Shown piece after piece: positions 23,708-36,400 of a DNA stretch of 64,000 nt. Every line of letters starts with the position of its first letter. Within the stretch, counting starts at the first letter, position 1. Location of the stretch: NCBI GenBank assembly GCA_037349315.1, contig JBAIAC010000035.1, positions 6,276,501-6,340,500 on the forward strand. Reading direction: 5' to 3'. The position numbers and the translations under genes were made by a program. Source of the stretch: Chelydra serpentina (lineage: Eukaryota; Chordata; Testudines; Chelydridae). The notes under the pieces are model-generated. The model did not search any database. It was not told the origin of the DNA and saw nothing but the letters and a program-made list of their open reading frames with translations.

Positions 23708-24589
23708 GTCGTGTGAGCACAAAGATGACAGACTCGATGTACTTAAGTGGAGAACTAGAGAATGACATCTTACCTGGGGGTCTTTTTATTAAGTTCCTCC
23801 TACAGCATATCCAGGTCCTTTTTAGGAACTGGAGGAGCAAGAACTCCGAGTTAAACTCAGCTCCACGGAATCTGTACATTACCTAACACAATGTGACCCT
23901 GACTTAGTAGGGATCTCCAAGAACTATAAAGCAGCCTTGGTGTAAATGAGAACTGTGCATTGACCCCAGAAGAATCCTGTTGTCCTATGAATGTCTAGAA
24001 ACACATTGACAGTGGAACAAAAGCTAATAATCACTTGAAGCGACAGTAAAGACCTATACGCACTTCATGTGATACTGACAATATCTGCAGTGTTTGAATT
24101 GATTATTTCAGTGGGATGCGCTGTGTATCACAGAAGTAAGAATGGGTTCCAGTGGTATTTTTTTTAGAAAGACTAGAATACAAAGTCCATCTTCTTGTTC
24201 CACTCCTTTGTGTGTTTGGGTATTGTAGGGTTCTCCAAACCAAACAGGAAACCAACTGTCTCAGCTTTTGCTGCTGCTGTGAGATGTGTGCTTCCCAGCT
24301 GGTGTTTATGGATTGTCCATTCAGATGAATGGGAAATGTCAGAACTTACAAGATGCATCTGGCCACTGTAGATAAATGCTTTCACTGGCCAGGGTCAGGC
24401 ACTTGCAACATCAATCAACGGTGAAGTGATTAGCAGTGTTGGCATTTAAGCTTAAGCATGAAATAGTGAAACTCCGAAGTTACCATGTGTAACTCACACA
24501 TCTCCTTGGTGTGGTGTTCTGTCCTATCTAGTGGCACCAAGACCACTTAGGGAGACAAAGAGATTAATGAGTCTGCTCTATAGCCTTAA

Positions 24590-24700
24590 CTAATAGCCAT
24601 ATGGCTTTTAGCTCAGGCAGTAGAGGCTCATGTATCTAGCTCCAGAGGTCCCAGGTTTGATCCCAATGACCGGGGTCTGTCGGTGTTACACATGCTATGA
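24590..24700 (+). mobile_element. tRNA-derived SINE head (Pol III A and B box-like)
   Basis: TAGCTCAGGCAGTAGAGGC at 24609 resembles an A box, and GGTTTGATCCC at 24654 a B box, at tRNA-like spacing. The sequence does not fold into a full cloverleaf with an acceptor stem and continues into unrelated sequence, so it is read as an old tRNA-derived SINE rather than a tRNA gene. Confidence 0.5.
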
Positions 24701-27400
24701 AAATGAATGGCATAGCTTGCACTTCTTCTCAGGGCTATGGGTCTAGTCAGTCACATTGGAGACTCCACAAGAGAACAGTTCTCCAAGCAACAACATGAAA
24801 GTTACATTCTCTCCCCAAAGAGCTGGACAGTCTTTGTTTAAATGAAAGCTTTAAAATAAAGACAAACATAACTGGCAAAAATTTAGGCTCGAATCTCCCC
24901 TTCCAACTATGAGAGCAGAGGGACCAAACCTGTGCAGAAATAAGGGGGCCTGTGGATTTGTGGCATGGTTCCTTTCCCCGTACCATGGAAACCCCTTCAG
25001 GCAAACTCACTGGGTTTTAGGAGTGGGAAGTACAGGGTCATGATTGCATGGATCCACAGGGCACAGCTAAATGCAGTATGTTACCTCAACTACCTGTAGC
25101 CTTCCATTTGGAAATCTACTGGACAGTTAGTGCTGGCTGAGTAGCATTTACTTTTCACTCCCCTTCAGGAGTCGGTGTCAGCACAAATATGTCAGTAAGT
25201 TGGTAGGATTTTTCCACAAAAAAAAAGGATCATCTTTTTGTAACCAGTTCACATAATGCAGAGAGCAGAGATTCCTTACACGTGACAGCAATAACAGGAG
25301 CCTTTCCTGCTTGGATTCTGTTCACCTTTACATTTCAGGAACACATGTGACTCCAGCAATTCCAGGGTCTATTCAGGAATGATATTACCTTAACTACAAG
25401 TGTATTCTGTAAGGAAACAGTTTCTGCAGATTTGATCCAAATTGGATTTGACACAATCTCCTTGCTGTCTCGGATTCATTGAGTCCACTCATTCATGAAG
25501 CTTGTTCACTTTAATGACATCGATTCATTTTATTTCGCCTCTAGAGAAGTTAGTGCCAGCTATATTTCATCCTCCCAGGCAAGCATTTGTTCCAACATGC
25601 TGCCCATAAATAAGTCCCCTTGCTGACCCACCTCAGTTTGTGTTGCCAAAGATGGTACTGGCTCCACCCACATGTAGAAGGGCTGCAGTTTAAATTTTTT
25701 TGATGCTGTCTGCATTGGTCAGCATTTTTAGGCATTTCACTTTTGCCTGATGGTGGAGTGCCAGTTACCTGCTAGATAAGCTAGAGTTGGTTGGGACATT
25801 TTTGATAAAATTTTGTATTGTTGAAGTGTTTTGCAGAGATGTATCAATTTCAACTAAGTTTTCTTGGGTCCAGGGCTCACTGGTCACTGAGACAGATTGG
25901 TTATTACAGCACTGGCCAGAGATGTGAGTGATCTCAGTTCAAGTCTCTGCTCTGTCTGACTGAGTGATCTCATTTGAAAAATTCCACACTGAATGCAGAA
26001 CAAAAACTAATTTAAAAACTTTAAAAGTGGCTGTGGAATGGAATTGTCCTCCAGAAAGTTTTATGATAAGCCCTCTCCTGGCATTTTGTTGTTGTTGTCA
26101 AAACAGAGAACCAACCACCCATACAACTGTTTCTCACTTTGCAGAATCTGTACTGAAACCCTAATTCTGTTTTGGTTCTACAGAAAGTTCTTAGAATCTT
26201 GTAACAAACCTGTTTTCCACAGAGCTCTTTCTGTTTCTTATTGCCTCACTGTTAGGCCAAAGACCAGACAATACGGTTGGGTGGAAAATAAGAAGGAAGA
26301 GAACTTTGGAAAACCTGAATTATTGTGATTGAAGAAAAACCAGCTGGACTCTGAAACAAAATACTAAGGGCAAAGCTCTTGTAGACTATAAAGTTTAGAT
26401 TCAGTGGACACATCTGGGGACTCTACTTTAGAGCCAGTTTTCAAAGAGCCTGCAAGGGACATATATAGAGTGAGAGAGAGATTGATTTTGCTTTTAAAGT
26501 GAAAAATGCCTCTGTAGTTAAGGGCGTGTGTGGAAAAACTTTAAAGTTGGAATGTGAGAGCAGAAGCTGCACAGAGCCTTTCTTATTGCCAAGTCACTGT
26601 TTATGAGGAGATAAGAGAGAAACAAATAGGACATGATTGGAGCAAATGGACTTGCAGGAGTGTTATGAAAATAAATAAAGGGGGAAGGATCTGTGCAAAG
26701 AAGCAAGCTCATAAATACTGGAATAACTACTGGGATCCCCAGAACTTCAGAATAGCTATCTGAGATATTGAGGGCATTTCCCAGTGACTCAAGCCATTTG
26801 TTAACTTGTCCAGAGATATCTGGAACTTGATGGTATCACTAAACTGTTCAGAGAGATTGGCATCAGGCCAATGAAGTTAGGTTTTGCAAGCCATGAGACA
26901 GTAGCAGTCTGGTCAGCCACCAGAATGAAGGTGGTGGATGTGTGGCAGATCTCAGTCTTTGGAACATGCTCTCCAGTTTGGGTTGAATTCATTTTATTTT
27001 TCAAAAGATGATCAAAGTAACTAATTCTCCCTAGAATTATCACAGGAACATTTTCATAACATTACAATGCTTGAAGCTTTTATATGCTAAGGGCTAAATA
27101 TTCATACTTGATTTTTCTTTATTTGCTAATACAATTTTTTGAACTTCAAAGAAATTTGTATGCACAAATCAGAGGAATATATATGTACTTGATTTGTATC
27201 TATCTGAGCCTATTTGCACAGGGAAATCTTGATTTTACGTGCACAAATTGGTGCATATGCAAAAATGTCATTAACAGGTTTAGAAGTTGGTTTAAAAATT
27301 TGGCTTGGACATTAAATTTATCTGAGATTGTAAGATTGTTGGTAAAGTGACATAAATTTACAGTATAAATGATGTTAAATAATAGTAAATTAAAAGCATT
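24701..27400 (+). other. Intron-like sequence, little recognised
   Basis: A MIR-like fragment may lie near 25900-25985 (GGTTATTACAGCACTGGCC, TTCAAGTCTCTGCTCTG). Nothing else is assignable. Confidence 0.35.
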
Positions 27401-27401
27401 A

Positions 27402-27718
27402 GGTGGTGTCAATTCCAGGAGAGGTAATTAGGGACTGGGAGTGGCTGGCTCACGACAAAAGCAACTTTACCTCTCCTGGAATTGACACCTCCTCATCAAT
27501 TATTGGGAGTGGACTACATCCACCCTGATTGTATTGGCCCTATCAACACTGGTTCTTCACTTGTGAGGTAACTCCCGTGTTTTCATGTGTCAGTATGTAA
27601 TGCCTGCATCTGTAATTTTCACTCCATGCATCTGGAGAAGTGGGTTTTTTACCCATGAAAGCTTATGCCCAAATAAATCTGTTAGTCTTTAAGGTGCCAC
27701 CGGACTCCTTGTTGTTGC
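27402..27718 (+). mobile_element. Penelope-like element 3' end with inverted arm and decayed ribozyme motif
   Basis: A + oriented PLE 3' region runs from about 27455 (AACTTTACCTCTCCTGG) through GAGAAGTGGG near 27635, AAAGCTTATGCCCAAATAAA and GTTAGTCTTTAAGGTGCCAC. An inverted arm (GGTGTCAATTCCAGGAGAGG at 27405) mirrors 27466-27488. The hammerhead-like core is mutated (CTGGAGA instead of CTGANGA). The family is the same as the 40.5, 51.9 and 53.9 kb insertions but a different, older subfamily. Confidence 0.75.
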
Positions 27719-28189
27719 TTTTTTTACTAGTTTCTTAGAGCAATTCTTAGAGTTTGTAGATTCCAGTCCTATATAAACCGTTAAATTGTGAAAGAGTTTT
27801 ATAAAATGAGGCATGCATGGATGGTTGTTGAATGCATTCCACAGCATGAATTTCATGATATATAACTGGGAACATTTGAGAGGTGCAAACATGTTCAGAA
27901 ATAAGCATGAAGTTTGAGAATATGTATGAAATAAACTGGGGGAAATGAACAGTAGTAAAGGATAGAGCAGACATGTCAAAGATGAAGTCCGCTCAATACG
28001 TTGATCTACACTGCACAGTAATTTATCTTTATGCTATAATCAGGCCTAACCTATAGAAGCATTAGCAGCAAAAATGACGCTCTTGTGAAGAGAGGTTCTC
28101 TGTACATAGACAGCTGCAAAGGGAAGCTATGAGCTGGCAATTCTACTCTGGTTCCCTTTGTAGTTGGCTTAGTGTGCGAAGAGAGCTTT

Positions 28190-28485
28190 ATGCAATATTG
28201 CTAACCCCAAGTGTTCAAAAACACATAATCAGATGCCCCAAAATTATGAGATAATTAAAAATAAATAAAAATAAAGGTAAAATTTGAGTTATTTCTACTT
28301 GTTTGCTAGTTTTTGAGCCTTGAGGGTTCATATTTTCAGGTTTTTCTCTGCAACCACAAGACCTATACACTTTTTTTTTTTTTTGGTAAATGAAAGCTGA
28401 GAGTCTCATATAATCACATGACTCCAGGAGTTGGGGCTTTTAGAAAGACATCATATATCAAGAGGCTTGCAATAAAACTAAGACA
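28190..28485 (+). mobile_element. MITE family with TTGCCAAC-type ends, copy 2
   Basis: A diverged copy of 23405-23707 in the same orientation (ATTGCTAACCCCAAGTGTTC, TTTTTGAGCCTTGAGGG, TTTCTCTGCAACCAC, AATCACATGACTCCAGGAG, ATATATCAAGAGGC). It has no coding capacity. Confidence 0.65.
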
Positions 28486-28894
28486 AATGATTTGCTCTGT
28501 GCGTGAAGTGTGCAGGCACTTTTATACTGGGGAGAAAGGCCTCAGAGGAAACTGACTGGGATTGTGCAGGATAAGCCTGTTGTTTTGTAGCCCTTCATCT
28601 TTAATCAGCCTGGCTGTTCTGCCACCTAAATTATAACTTGCAAACTCTGTACTGTGATCAAAACACAACCTTGAGTTGAGATTAAATAGATGTATAGAGA
28701 AAGGTGGCTTTGTGACATGAACAGTTTTATACCGGGGAATAAAATGATGTGAAATGTAGTGAATCTCTAGAGGTGAAAGGGTAAGCATTAATAACAACAC
28801 TTAGCACTTACAGAGAGCTTTTCCTCCTTAGAGCCTTACAAGCATTGCACTGTTTACATGCTATTGAGAGGACTGCAGTGAAATTCCATCCTTG

Positions 28895-29346
28895 ATAGAG
28901 CTAGGCAATTTTTTTCCCCCTGAAACCTTTTTTGGAAAAATATGCAGATTCAGTGACACCGAAATGTTCTGAGAGTTTGTGTTGATTTTGCTGGATTGTT
29001 CAATTAGAAATTCTCTTTGGCCTCCCAAAAACAAAACATTCTGTAAATCAAAGCATTTCATTTGGATATTTTCTAGAAGAAAGTTTTGATTTTTTAAAAA
29101 TTCATAATGACTTTTTGTTTTAGAAATTTATTTTAATTTTAAAATGTTCAAAAATGCTTGAATTTGTAATGAAACATTTCATTTGAGGTCAAATTAAATG
29201 TTTTGTTCAACCCCAATATTTTTTTTAACTTTTTTGATTTACTAAAAAAAAATTTTAAATTCATTTTTGGGTTTGACATGAAACAATTATTTTTCCAATG
29301 TTTTGGAATTGCCAACAAACTGAAAAATCAGTTATTTGTCCAGGTC
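28895..29346. repeat. AT-rich interspersed repeat (poly-T/A mirror family)
   Basis: A long tract of TTTT/AAAA-rich sequence alternates with TTTCAT and GAAAA motifs and ends CAGGTCTAGTG. Similar tracts occur at 37505-37760, 42700-42830, 46480-46825, 49565-49760 and 51235-51590, often near AGCTCT or CTAGT at an edge. The copies appear to be one old non-autonomous family, but alignments were not run. Confidence 0.4.
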
Positions 29347-29349
29347 TAG

Positions 29350-30705
29350 TGCTTGGGCTATGGAAGGGGTGGAGATTACTGCTTCTGTATCACTCTTCAC
29401 CTCCATAGCAACAGGCGGACCCAGTCAATAGCAGAAGGACTTTTGCAGGATCCATCCTGTCAACAGAGGCTATGGACCACCTGTAGAGGTGCACAGGCAG
29501 TCATCCATGCAGACAGCGCCTGCCATCTAATGGGATGCATTTCTCTAGGATCCTCTCAGTGGAGAGGCCTCCAAACTGCCTGCTCCCCCTTCTCCTATCC
29601 CAGTCTCCTCTCCCTTGGCCCCATAAGCACATGCTTTTCGCTAGGTCCACCATATATGGTAGAAAGCCCAGTCTCTTTCTCTACAGTCCCTCTAACATGA
29701 CCCTCTATTGAGGTTATGAATCCTTTGGAGCATTGCTGATAATGTTATTTGGAATAGCTCTCCCTTATTGTACTGCTCCCAGTCCAAATATCTGGTCACT
29801 CTTTCTTCAGTATGTCCCCATCCTCTTCCTTTTCCCAATTTTCCATCAAATTATTTCCCCCCTTGTCTTAGCCAGAATCAAAATATCTGAGAGAACCTTT
29901 TCTTTCCCTACTCTTCCTATCACTGTTTGTGCTAGCGTTCTGGGTTTTGTGCTCATTTCATTATTTTAATATGCTTGAATGGCATAATGCCTGGCCTGCT
30001 GGAACTGAAAAAAAAAATGACTCAGATGGGAAATTCAATGTGTGTTAATTTCTTGGAAGATGTAAAACCATTTCCCCATCTAAATATCTGATTGTCTGAA
30101 TTTCAGTTAAATTCCCAAGCAATTAAACTTCCCAATTCCCTTTGTGGGTTAAATTCTGCATGTTTCATGATCAGTTTGATTGGGCAGGGGAAGGAGTGTA
30201 TTTGTGGGATATTCTCTCACACTTTTATTGTCACTCTTAATGACAGGCATTAATAAACCCCCTGGTTGTGGGATGTTTTACTTACCTGTGGAATTTTGTT
30301 AATGACAATTTCTAGATGAGTTTCTTGGTCCAATGATAACAAATGTCTATATGGATTGTTGTATCCTAATGGCTTGAAGTTGGCAAGCCTGATAATAAGC
30401 CTTGATATTGGGGACTGTTGTTTGGATGGATTTTTAAGAGAGACAATGTTTCTGAATTACCCTGGGGAATTTTCCTTTTCCAAGTAAAATTCATGTATTT
30501 ATGATTCTCTGGAGATCTGATCAGATCTAGTTACAGAGAGTGTTTGGACAGTACTAAAGGGCTGCAAAGCTGGCTTAGCCAGCCAGCAGAGGACTTCCCA
30601 GGTGTGGGGGATTGCTGGCTCTCTGCCACCCCTGCTTGCAGCCCTTGGTGTTGGGCATGCCAGGGATGGTCTGGGAGCAAGGAGCTGAGATTGTTCTAAG
30701 CACTC
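29350..30705 (+). other. Intron-like sequence, nothing recognised
   Basis: A 115-codon frame at 29353 and others lack domains and splice contexts and are not supported as exons. Confidence 0.4.
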
Positions 30706-31372
30706 TGTAGCAGGGTCGAAGATTGACTGGTGTGGCACCTCCTGCTGGTTGTCTGGGAATTAGCTCTTTTCCAGTGTACGGAGTGCCCTCTGCAGGCCGG
30801 TGTCTCACCTCCCGCTGGCTCCGTGTCCCTCCCGGACCCTGGTGCCCTTTATCTCAGGGTTCTGCCCCAGCAGTACCCCCACACTCTGGGTCTCCTCTCC
30901 CAGGGGAACCCCCAACCCTCTAAGCCCACCTCGCCTCAGTGGCTACTGCCAGTCACCATCTAGCCCCCGCTCACTGGGGCAGACTGCAGTCTGTAAACCA
31001 CTCATCATTGGCAAGGGTTAGGACCAGCTGCCGCTGCCTATTCCCAGGCTGCACCTCTGTAGCCCCAGTACCTTTATAGGCCTTCATCAAGGCCTGCAGC
31101 CGGGGGGTTTACCAGGCTGGAGCTCCCCAGCTCCCTTTGCCCTTCCCCCGCACTGCTCCGTTTCAGGTATCTTGCTCTCAGGCAGCTAGCCCTTCCCACT
31201 CCAGGGCTAGAGTGAGACTCCCTCTAGCTCCTGATCCCCAGCCCTCTTATAAGGGCCAGCTGGGCCCTGATTGAGCTGGTCACACCTGTGGCTGCTTCCC
31301 CGACCAGCCTAGCTTGGCTGCTTTTAAGCCCTGTTCTCCAGAAGGGGGCAGCCGCGCCATACACACCCCTTG
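30706..31372 (-). mobile_element. LTR-like element, minus copy of the 4.4-5.6 kb family
   Basis: Shared blocks with the reverse complement of 5130-5598 include TG(T)A(A/G)CAGGGTCG at the left end, GGCACCTCC(C/T)GCTGGTT, TCTCCTC(C)CTCCCAGGGGAACCCCCA-like sequence, TACTGCCAGTC(A/C)CCATCTAGCCC and CACTCATCAT(T/C)GGCAA. The minus strand carries CTTATAAGAGGG as TATA-like promoter sequence near 31245. The outer end is not firmly placed. It lacks the hAT that interrupts the other copy. Confidence 0.6.
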
Positions 31373-31530
31373 CTCATCCCCCAGCTGTGCCAAGCAGAGG
31401 CTGGCCACAGCTGAAAACTGATCTCCGAGACTCATAAGGCATTTGTCTATCTAGTTTTCATGGAGTGCATGGGCTGGAGGATCCAGGGGAGATGGACTTG
31501 TTTTCTTTCTTCTAGGAGCATGGACTCTAA

Positions 31531-31827
31531 GGGTAGGTCTACACTTACCCGTCGCGTCGGAGGCGTCGGATCGATGTTCTGGGTTCGATTTATCGCGTCT
31601 TGTCTAGACGCGATAAATCGAACCAGGAAGTGCTCCCCCATCAACGCTGCTAATCCTGCTCCATGAACGGAGCAGGCAGAGTCGACGGGGGAGCCTGCGC
31701 GCCGCGGTGTGGACCAGGGGTGAGTACTTTTAAGTTCGAAATAAGATACTTCGACGTCAGCTACGTTATTCACGTAGCTGAAGTTGCGTATCTTACTTCG
31801 AATTTCGGGGCTAGTGTAGACCAGCCC
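31531..31827 (-). mobile_element. Harbinger-like MITE, copy A
   Basis: The ends GGGTAGGTCTACACTTA and TAGTGTAGACCAGCCC are inverted and the element is flanked by TAA on both sides (31528-31530 and 31828-31830), the 3-bp TWA duplication typical of PIF/Harbinger. Inside are two palindromes: one around TCGATTTATCGCGTCT with its complement, and one around CAGCTACGTTATTCACGTAGCTG. Copies B and C are in the opposite orientation. No transposase is encoded. Confidence 0.85.
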
Positions 31828-31872
31828 TAAGGCTTAAGCAGTTCCTTATAGCAGACGTCTTTTTTTTTTTTC

Positions 31873-31939
31873 TAGGTGGTTGGACTAGATGACCTCCTGA
31901 GGTCCCTTCCAACCCTGAGATTCTATGATTCTATGATTC
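31873..31939 (+). mobile_element. CR1 3' terminus with (ATTCTATG)n tail
   Basis: GGTTGGACTAGATGACCTCC, TGAGGTCCCTTCCAACCCTG and the tandem octamer ATTCTATG are the classic CR1 3' end. Only about 65 bases remain of the element. Confidence 0.9.
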
Positions 31940-32000
31940 CACTCCTCACCAATCCTCCCACCTCACCACTTTAAAAACCTTTTGGATAGGTGGCACTTAT

Positions 32001-33069
32001 TGTGACGGGTTGGGGCCACAGAGACCTGCTTGGTGCTGCCACCTGGTGTGCCAAGGCTACTTCTGCCCCTGCTTCCAGGCCTTTTCCAGCTTGGGACTCC
32101 CGAATCCTGTCTGTTTTGAGCCAGATTCCACTGATCTGCTGCAAACACAGACCCAGGTCCGAACCAAGTCCACTCACCACTGTAAGGCCCCGGGAAGCAC
32201 TCTTGCCTTTGACACCCAGCTGCTCAACTCCAAGGAGGTTCAAACCCTTAATAAATCCGTTTTACCCTGTATAAAGCTTATACAGGGTAAACTCATAAAT
32301 AGTTCGCCTTCTATTTCAAAGATAGAAAGATATGCACACCTGTTCGCTTTCCCAAGGCACTAACTCGTACTCAAGGAAACTTAATAAGTAAAAAGTGATT
32401 TTAATAAGTACAGAAAATAGGATTTAAGTGAGTTCAATTGGTGACAGACAGAACAAAGTGAATTACCGAATAAAATAAAAGAGAACACGCAGTTCTATGT
32501 CTAATCACCCTGTGTACAGATAAACCCCTCACTGGGTCCAGCAATCACTCACCCCCCTAATGTCTTTGTCCTCTGTTCAGTCTCTTTCAGGTCTCCTTGG
32601 GGGGTGGAGAGCTTCTTCCTTTAGCCAGCTGAAGACAAAATGGAGGGGTTTCCTCGGGGTTTAAATAGATTTTCTCCTCTAGGTGGACACCCCTCCCTCT
32701 CCCTGTGTAGCATCCAGTTACCAAATGGAGTTGGGGTCACATGGACCAGTCACCTGCACAACTCAGTTCCAGACCAGCCACATTCCTGGCAAAGTTCAGA
32801 TGTGGATTGGTGACTGCAAGTTCTATTGTCTGTTAAGTGCTTCTTGATTGGGCACTTAACCTGCACATTCCTTTCTCAAGAAATACAACCGATATTCATA
32901 ACTTCAACTACAACAATGATACATGCATACAAACAGGAGGAATAAATTCAGTAGGTCATAACTTTCACAGAGATATGTTACATGGCACATGTAGCATAAA
33001 ACATATTCTAGTTACATATATACATTTATAAGCATCTCCCCATAAAGTTTTATGGGGAACACCGTCACA
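32001..33069. mobile_element. Solo LTR with 5-bp target duplication
   Basis: The element starts TGTGACGGGTTGG and ends CCGTCACA, giving TG..CA ends with inverted TGTGACG/CGTCACA. The pentamer CTTAT flanks it on both sides (31996-32000 and 33070-33074). Length is 1069 bases. AATAAA occurs near 32250 and an inverted pair CCCTGTATAAAGCTTATACAGGG spans 32267-32289. These features fit a solo LTR left by recombination of an LTR retroelement. No internal genes remain. It is related to 13745-15192. Confidence 0.8.
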
Positions 33070-33394
33070 CTTATATTATTTAACATCTGTAAATTCTATT
33101 CTATCCCCACTGTAGTTTTAACCACAAGGATGGGAGTGGAATGGTTGTGACCACTAACCATCCAACAGGACACATATTTTGCCGTCTGTTACAGGAGAAT
33201 TGCCATCATAATGGTGGTAATGTTGTACATTTAAGGTGATTTCTTTATAGTGCTGCTCACTATATTTTTTTTCCAGGCTTTTTCTCACAAGAAAGTAACA
33301 GAGCTATCCCATCATGTGTGCCTTTAGTAGGGGGTGGATTGAAAAAAAACACCAAGGAAAAGAGACTTCAGTAGCTCAGGGTCTGATGGCTTTT

Positions 33395-33490
33395 TTCTCT
33401 ACGAGGAACTTGCCACTGCCAGAAGCAAAATACTGGACTTGATGGACCAGAGAGCTGATCTGGAATCCAAAGTCCTATATTCTCTGGTCC
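33395..33490 (+). mobile_element. CR1 3'-end fragment
   Basis: GCAAAATACTGGACTTGATGG followed by ACCAGAGAGCTGATCTGG resembles the CR1 3' stretch 'atactgggctagatggaccattggtctgac'. Short and diverged. Confidence 0.5.
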
Positions 33491-36400
33491 GTTTGAAAGG
33501 GATTTGTGAATCACATAGCATTTGTGTGTAATTTGCTGAACTCAAGCCTTGAAAAGGCAACTCCAGAATTAATTTATGTAAACAAGAAACTTTTTTCAGC
33601 CATTCAGATGTTTTCAAAATGCACATATTACTTTTATAATATTAATTCTATTTGCCCTAAAGAAATGGGGAAATACTTTCAGCAAGCCTGCCTTATTTTA
33701 TCTTTCATACCTGCATACAGACTCGTTTTGCCTGTAAACGTATTTCCTTTCCTAGGGTTGCATTATTTTGTCTTTGAATTTGAAAACCAATTGCATCTGT
33801 AAAAACAAATTGTAATATATAGCATTTGTGTAGTATTGCGTTCATTTGAATTAATGTCTCTTAAAGTCTGTAGGCTACATGTTTTATGCATCACAAGATG
33901 GTAGAATTCTGTGCATTAAAAGAAAAGAAAACTTATTTTCATAAAGGTTAGTTTCTAACTGGCTTTAGGTTCATTTAATTTTGATGGTACATAACAGTTG
34001 CGATAAAAGGAATGGTGCTGGTAGAAACTTAGAATTACTTTGCAAACTCACAGTATACAGAGCCTTATTTGTGTAGCTCCTCCACAAAAAGCACTTCCAT
34101 TATATTCTCCTCTTTCCTGAAAAAATACAGCTGCAGAACAAGATCCTATATTATACTGCTCAGTATGACAGTCTTTTCACCGAATGGATCCAGCCCTATG
34201 TTCTGTGAGACAGTGTAGTTGTAGGGTGTCAGATTAAGAATATAGGAATTATCATACCAATTCAGATCAGTTGTCCTATCTCTGAAAGTGGCCAGAGCCA
34301 GATGCTTCAGAGCAAGGTACAAGAAAGTTACAATAGACAATTGTATAGTAATCTGCCCTATGGAAAGTTTATTTCTAATGCCAGACAATGATTTTTTTTA
34401 ATGCCCTGGAGCATGATGCTTTATAGCCCTTATATTTTTAGGCAGTCTTATGTAAATGTGGATGGTTTTACTAGACTATTTTATTAACAATAGATTAATG
34501 TTTTAACTAACTTTTTAAATCCAAGAATGGGGAGCTGAAGTATGCTTATTCCAAATAGTCTTAACTTGAGCGGCATGGTAGAGTTAAGATTCATTTAAGG
34601 AATTCTGGGAGTCTTCAGCTAGCAATGTCCCGGCCTCTGAGAGAGAGAGGGACTGTTTGAGTAGATTAGTGCTGATTAAAAACAAAGGAGCATTGAACAT
34701 GAGCAGATTTTACCAAAGAGATATTGTACATGTGGCCAAGCTCAGTTTATTTATATTTACCCTTCCTCAGCAACTGCATTTGGAATCCAGTTTACTACCA
34801 AATAAATGACAAACTGTCTAAAGTAAACTGTCTAATTAGAGAAGCAGCTTGACAGGCTCGAGTTGCCAATAAAAATTCACTTTAAGCTTTCTTTTAAATT
34901 GCTACATTTGGTATAGTAGATGATAAGCAGCGGTGGGGCTGTTCTGTTAATGTCTGTCAACAAAACTGATGCGTGTATTACCTACCCTTCTTGACACTGG
35001 ATTGCACTGCATGGTGGTGAGGCCCTTTTATCTTTTAGGAAATTTGTTACATTTTTCCCCAGCCACTCAAAGGGCCTGAACCAACTTCCAATTATGACTT
35101 CCCCTTACAAATATTTGAGGTCTCTCTTTTTTATTGTTTCTATGCACGATTGTGGTTTTAAAATAGTTGCAGAAATAGCATCTGTCAAATTGGCCACATG
35201 TGTCTATTTGGGATCACTATCATGAATGGTAGGTTTCTTTGCTCTGACACCACTCACTCTGTAGGGTTTGCACCATCTTGCGTAAGGTTGGTGGGTAACA
35301 GTCTTTGCTCTTGTGGTCTAGACTTTAGTAAAGCTGAATGAATAATGCAACAAATTCCTTGAATACTCTTTTTTCCAAAATCAAATTCATGTTGAATCCA
35401 ATGGGACTCTTGATGTGGGTAAAGTCACTCGTGGACAGGTTTTTTACATTAGATTCTAGGTAAATTATTGACCTCCACAAAAAGTAAACCAGCTGGACGC
35501 AAGGACTGCAGAACTGGGTCCCAAGTAGATCCCTTAGACCTGATTTAGTGCACTGTTGTTTGTGGAAATTTGTTACTTCAGCTTTTCTTCCTCTGTCATT
35601 ACTTTCATATCTAAAGATTTATTGTAATGGGAGCTATATCCTCCAGGTTATAAGAGTTGTTTTTAAATTCCATAAATTATTCCAGAATGCCTACTTTTTT
35701 TTCCTCCTCCATGCTGAACTGTTTTTGTGGCCAATTTGTTAAATGTTCTGTGGATTAGTGCCAATTTAGTTATTATTTTAGTTGTAACTGGCCAGATGCT
35801 GGGGCCAGAGATGTCTCTATGTTATGAGAATCCTCAGCTGCCCCATCAGTCAGTGCAAAGCAGGCAGAATGGGGGATGAGGATGTGTTCTCTGGTATCTG
35901 ACGTTTTCCATGGAATCTCAGTTTCCACTGTATATTCGTTGACCTAGATAACTAAAGCTCAGCTGTAGGTATATTCTGTCCCACGGTCTTAAATATAAAG
36001 AATAACCCATCATGTAATACTGTCAAGCACAGAAGATACTGCACAAATTAGGGACTCATAACTATGAAGAGGACTGAACTCAGACTCCAGTTAAAATGCA
36101 GATATTTTCTTCAAATAGACCCCTTACCGGAGCATGTGTTACTTATACGTGGCATGCCGCATGTGGTTTACATTTAAATGGTAACTTTCTCCTTTTTATT
36201 TTTTGTCTCCCCACATCTTGCCTTCTGTTGCTATCTTTTAAAGCTCCTGGCAGAGGTTAGATGAGCAGGTCTCTTTAGAGCCAACAGCAATATCACTTTT
36301 TCAGTCAGATGGCTGCGATACTTCATACTGCTGCTTAGAATTTAGATTTCCTTCATGTACTCTACATATGTATACATTAAAATAACATAAAAATCCATTC

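Noticed and set aside
24590..24700. Functional tRNA gene
   Set aside because: Only A and B box-like blocks fit. There is no acceptor stem pairing and no anticodon arm that folds properly.
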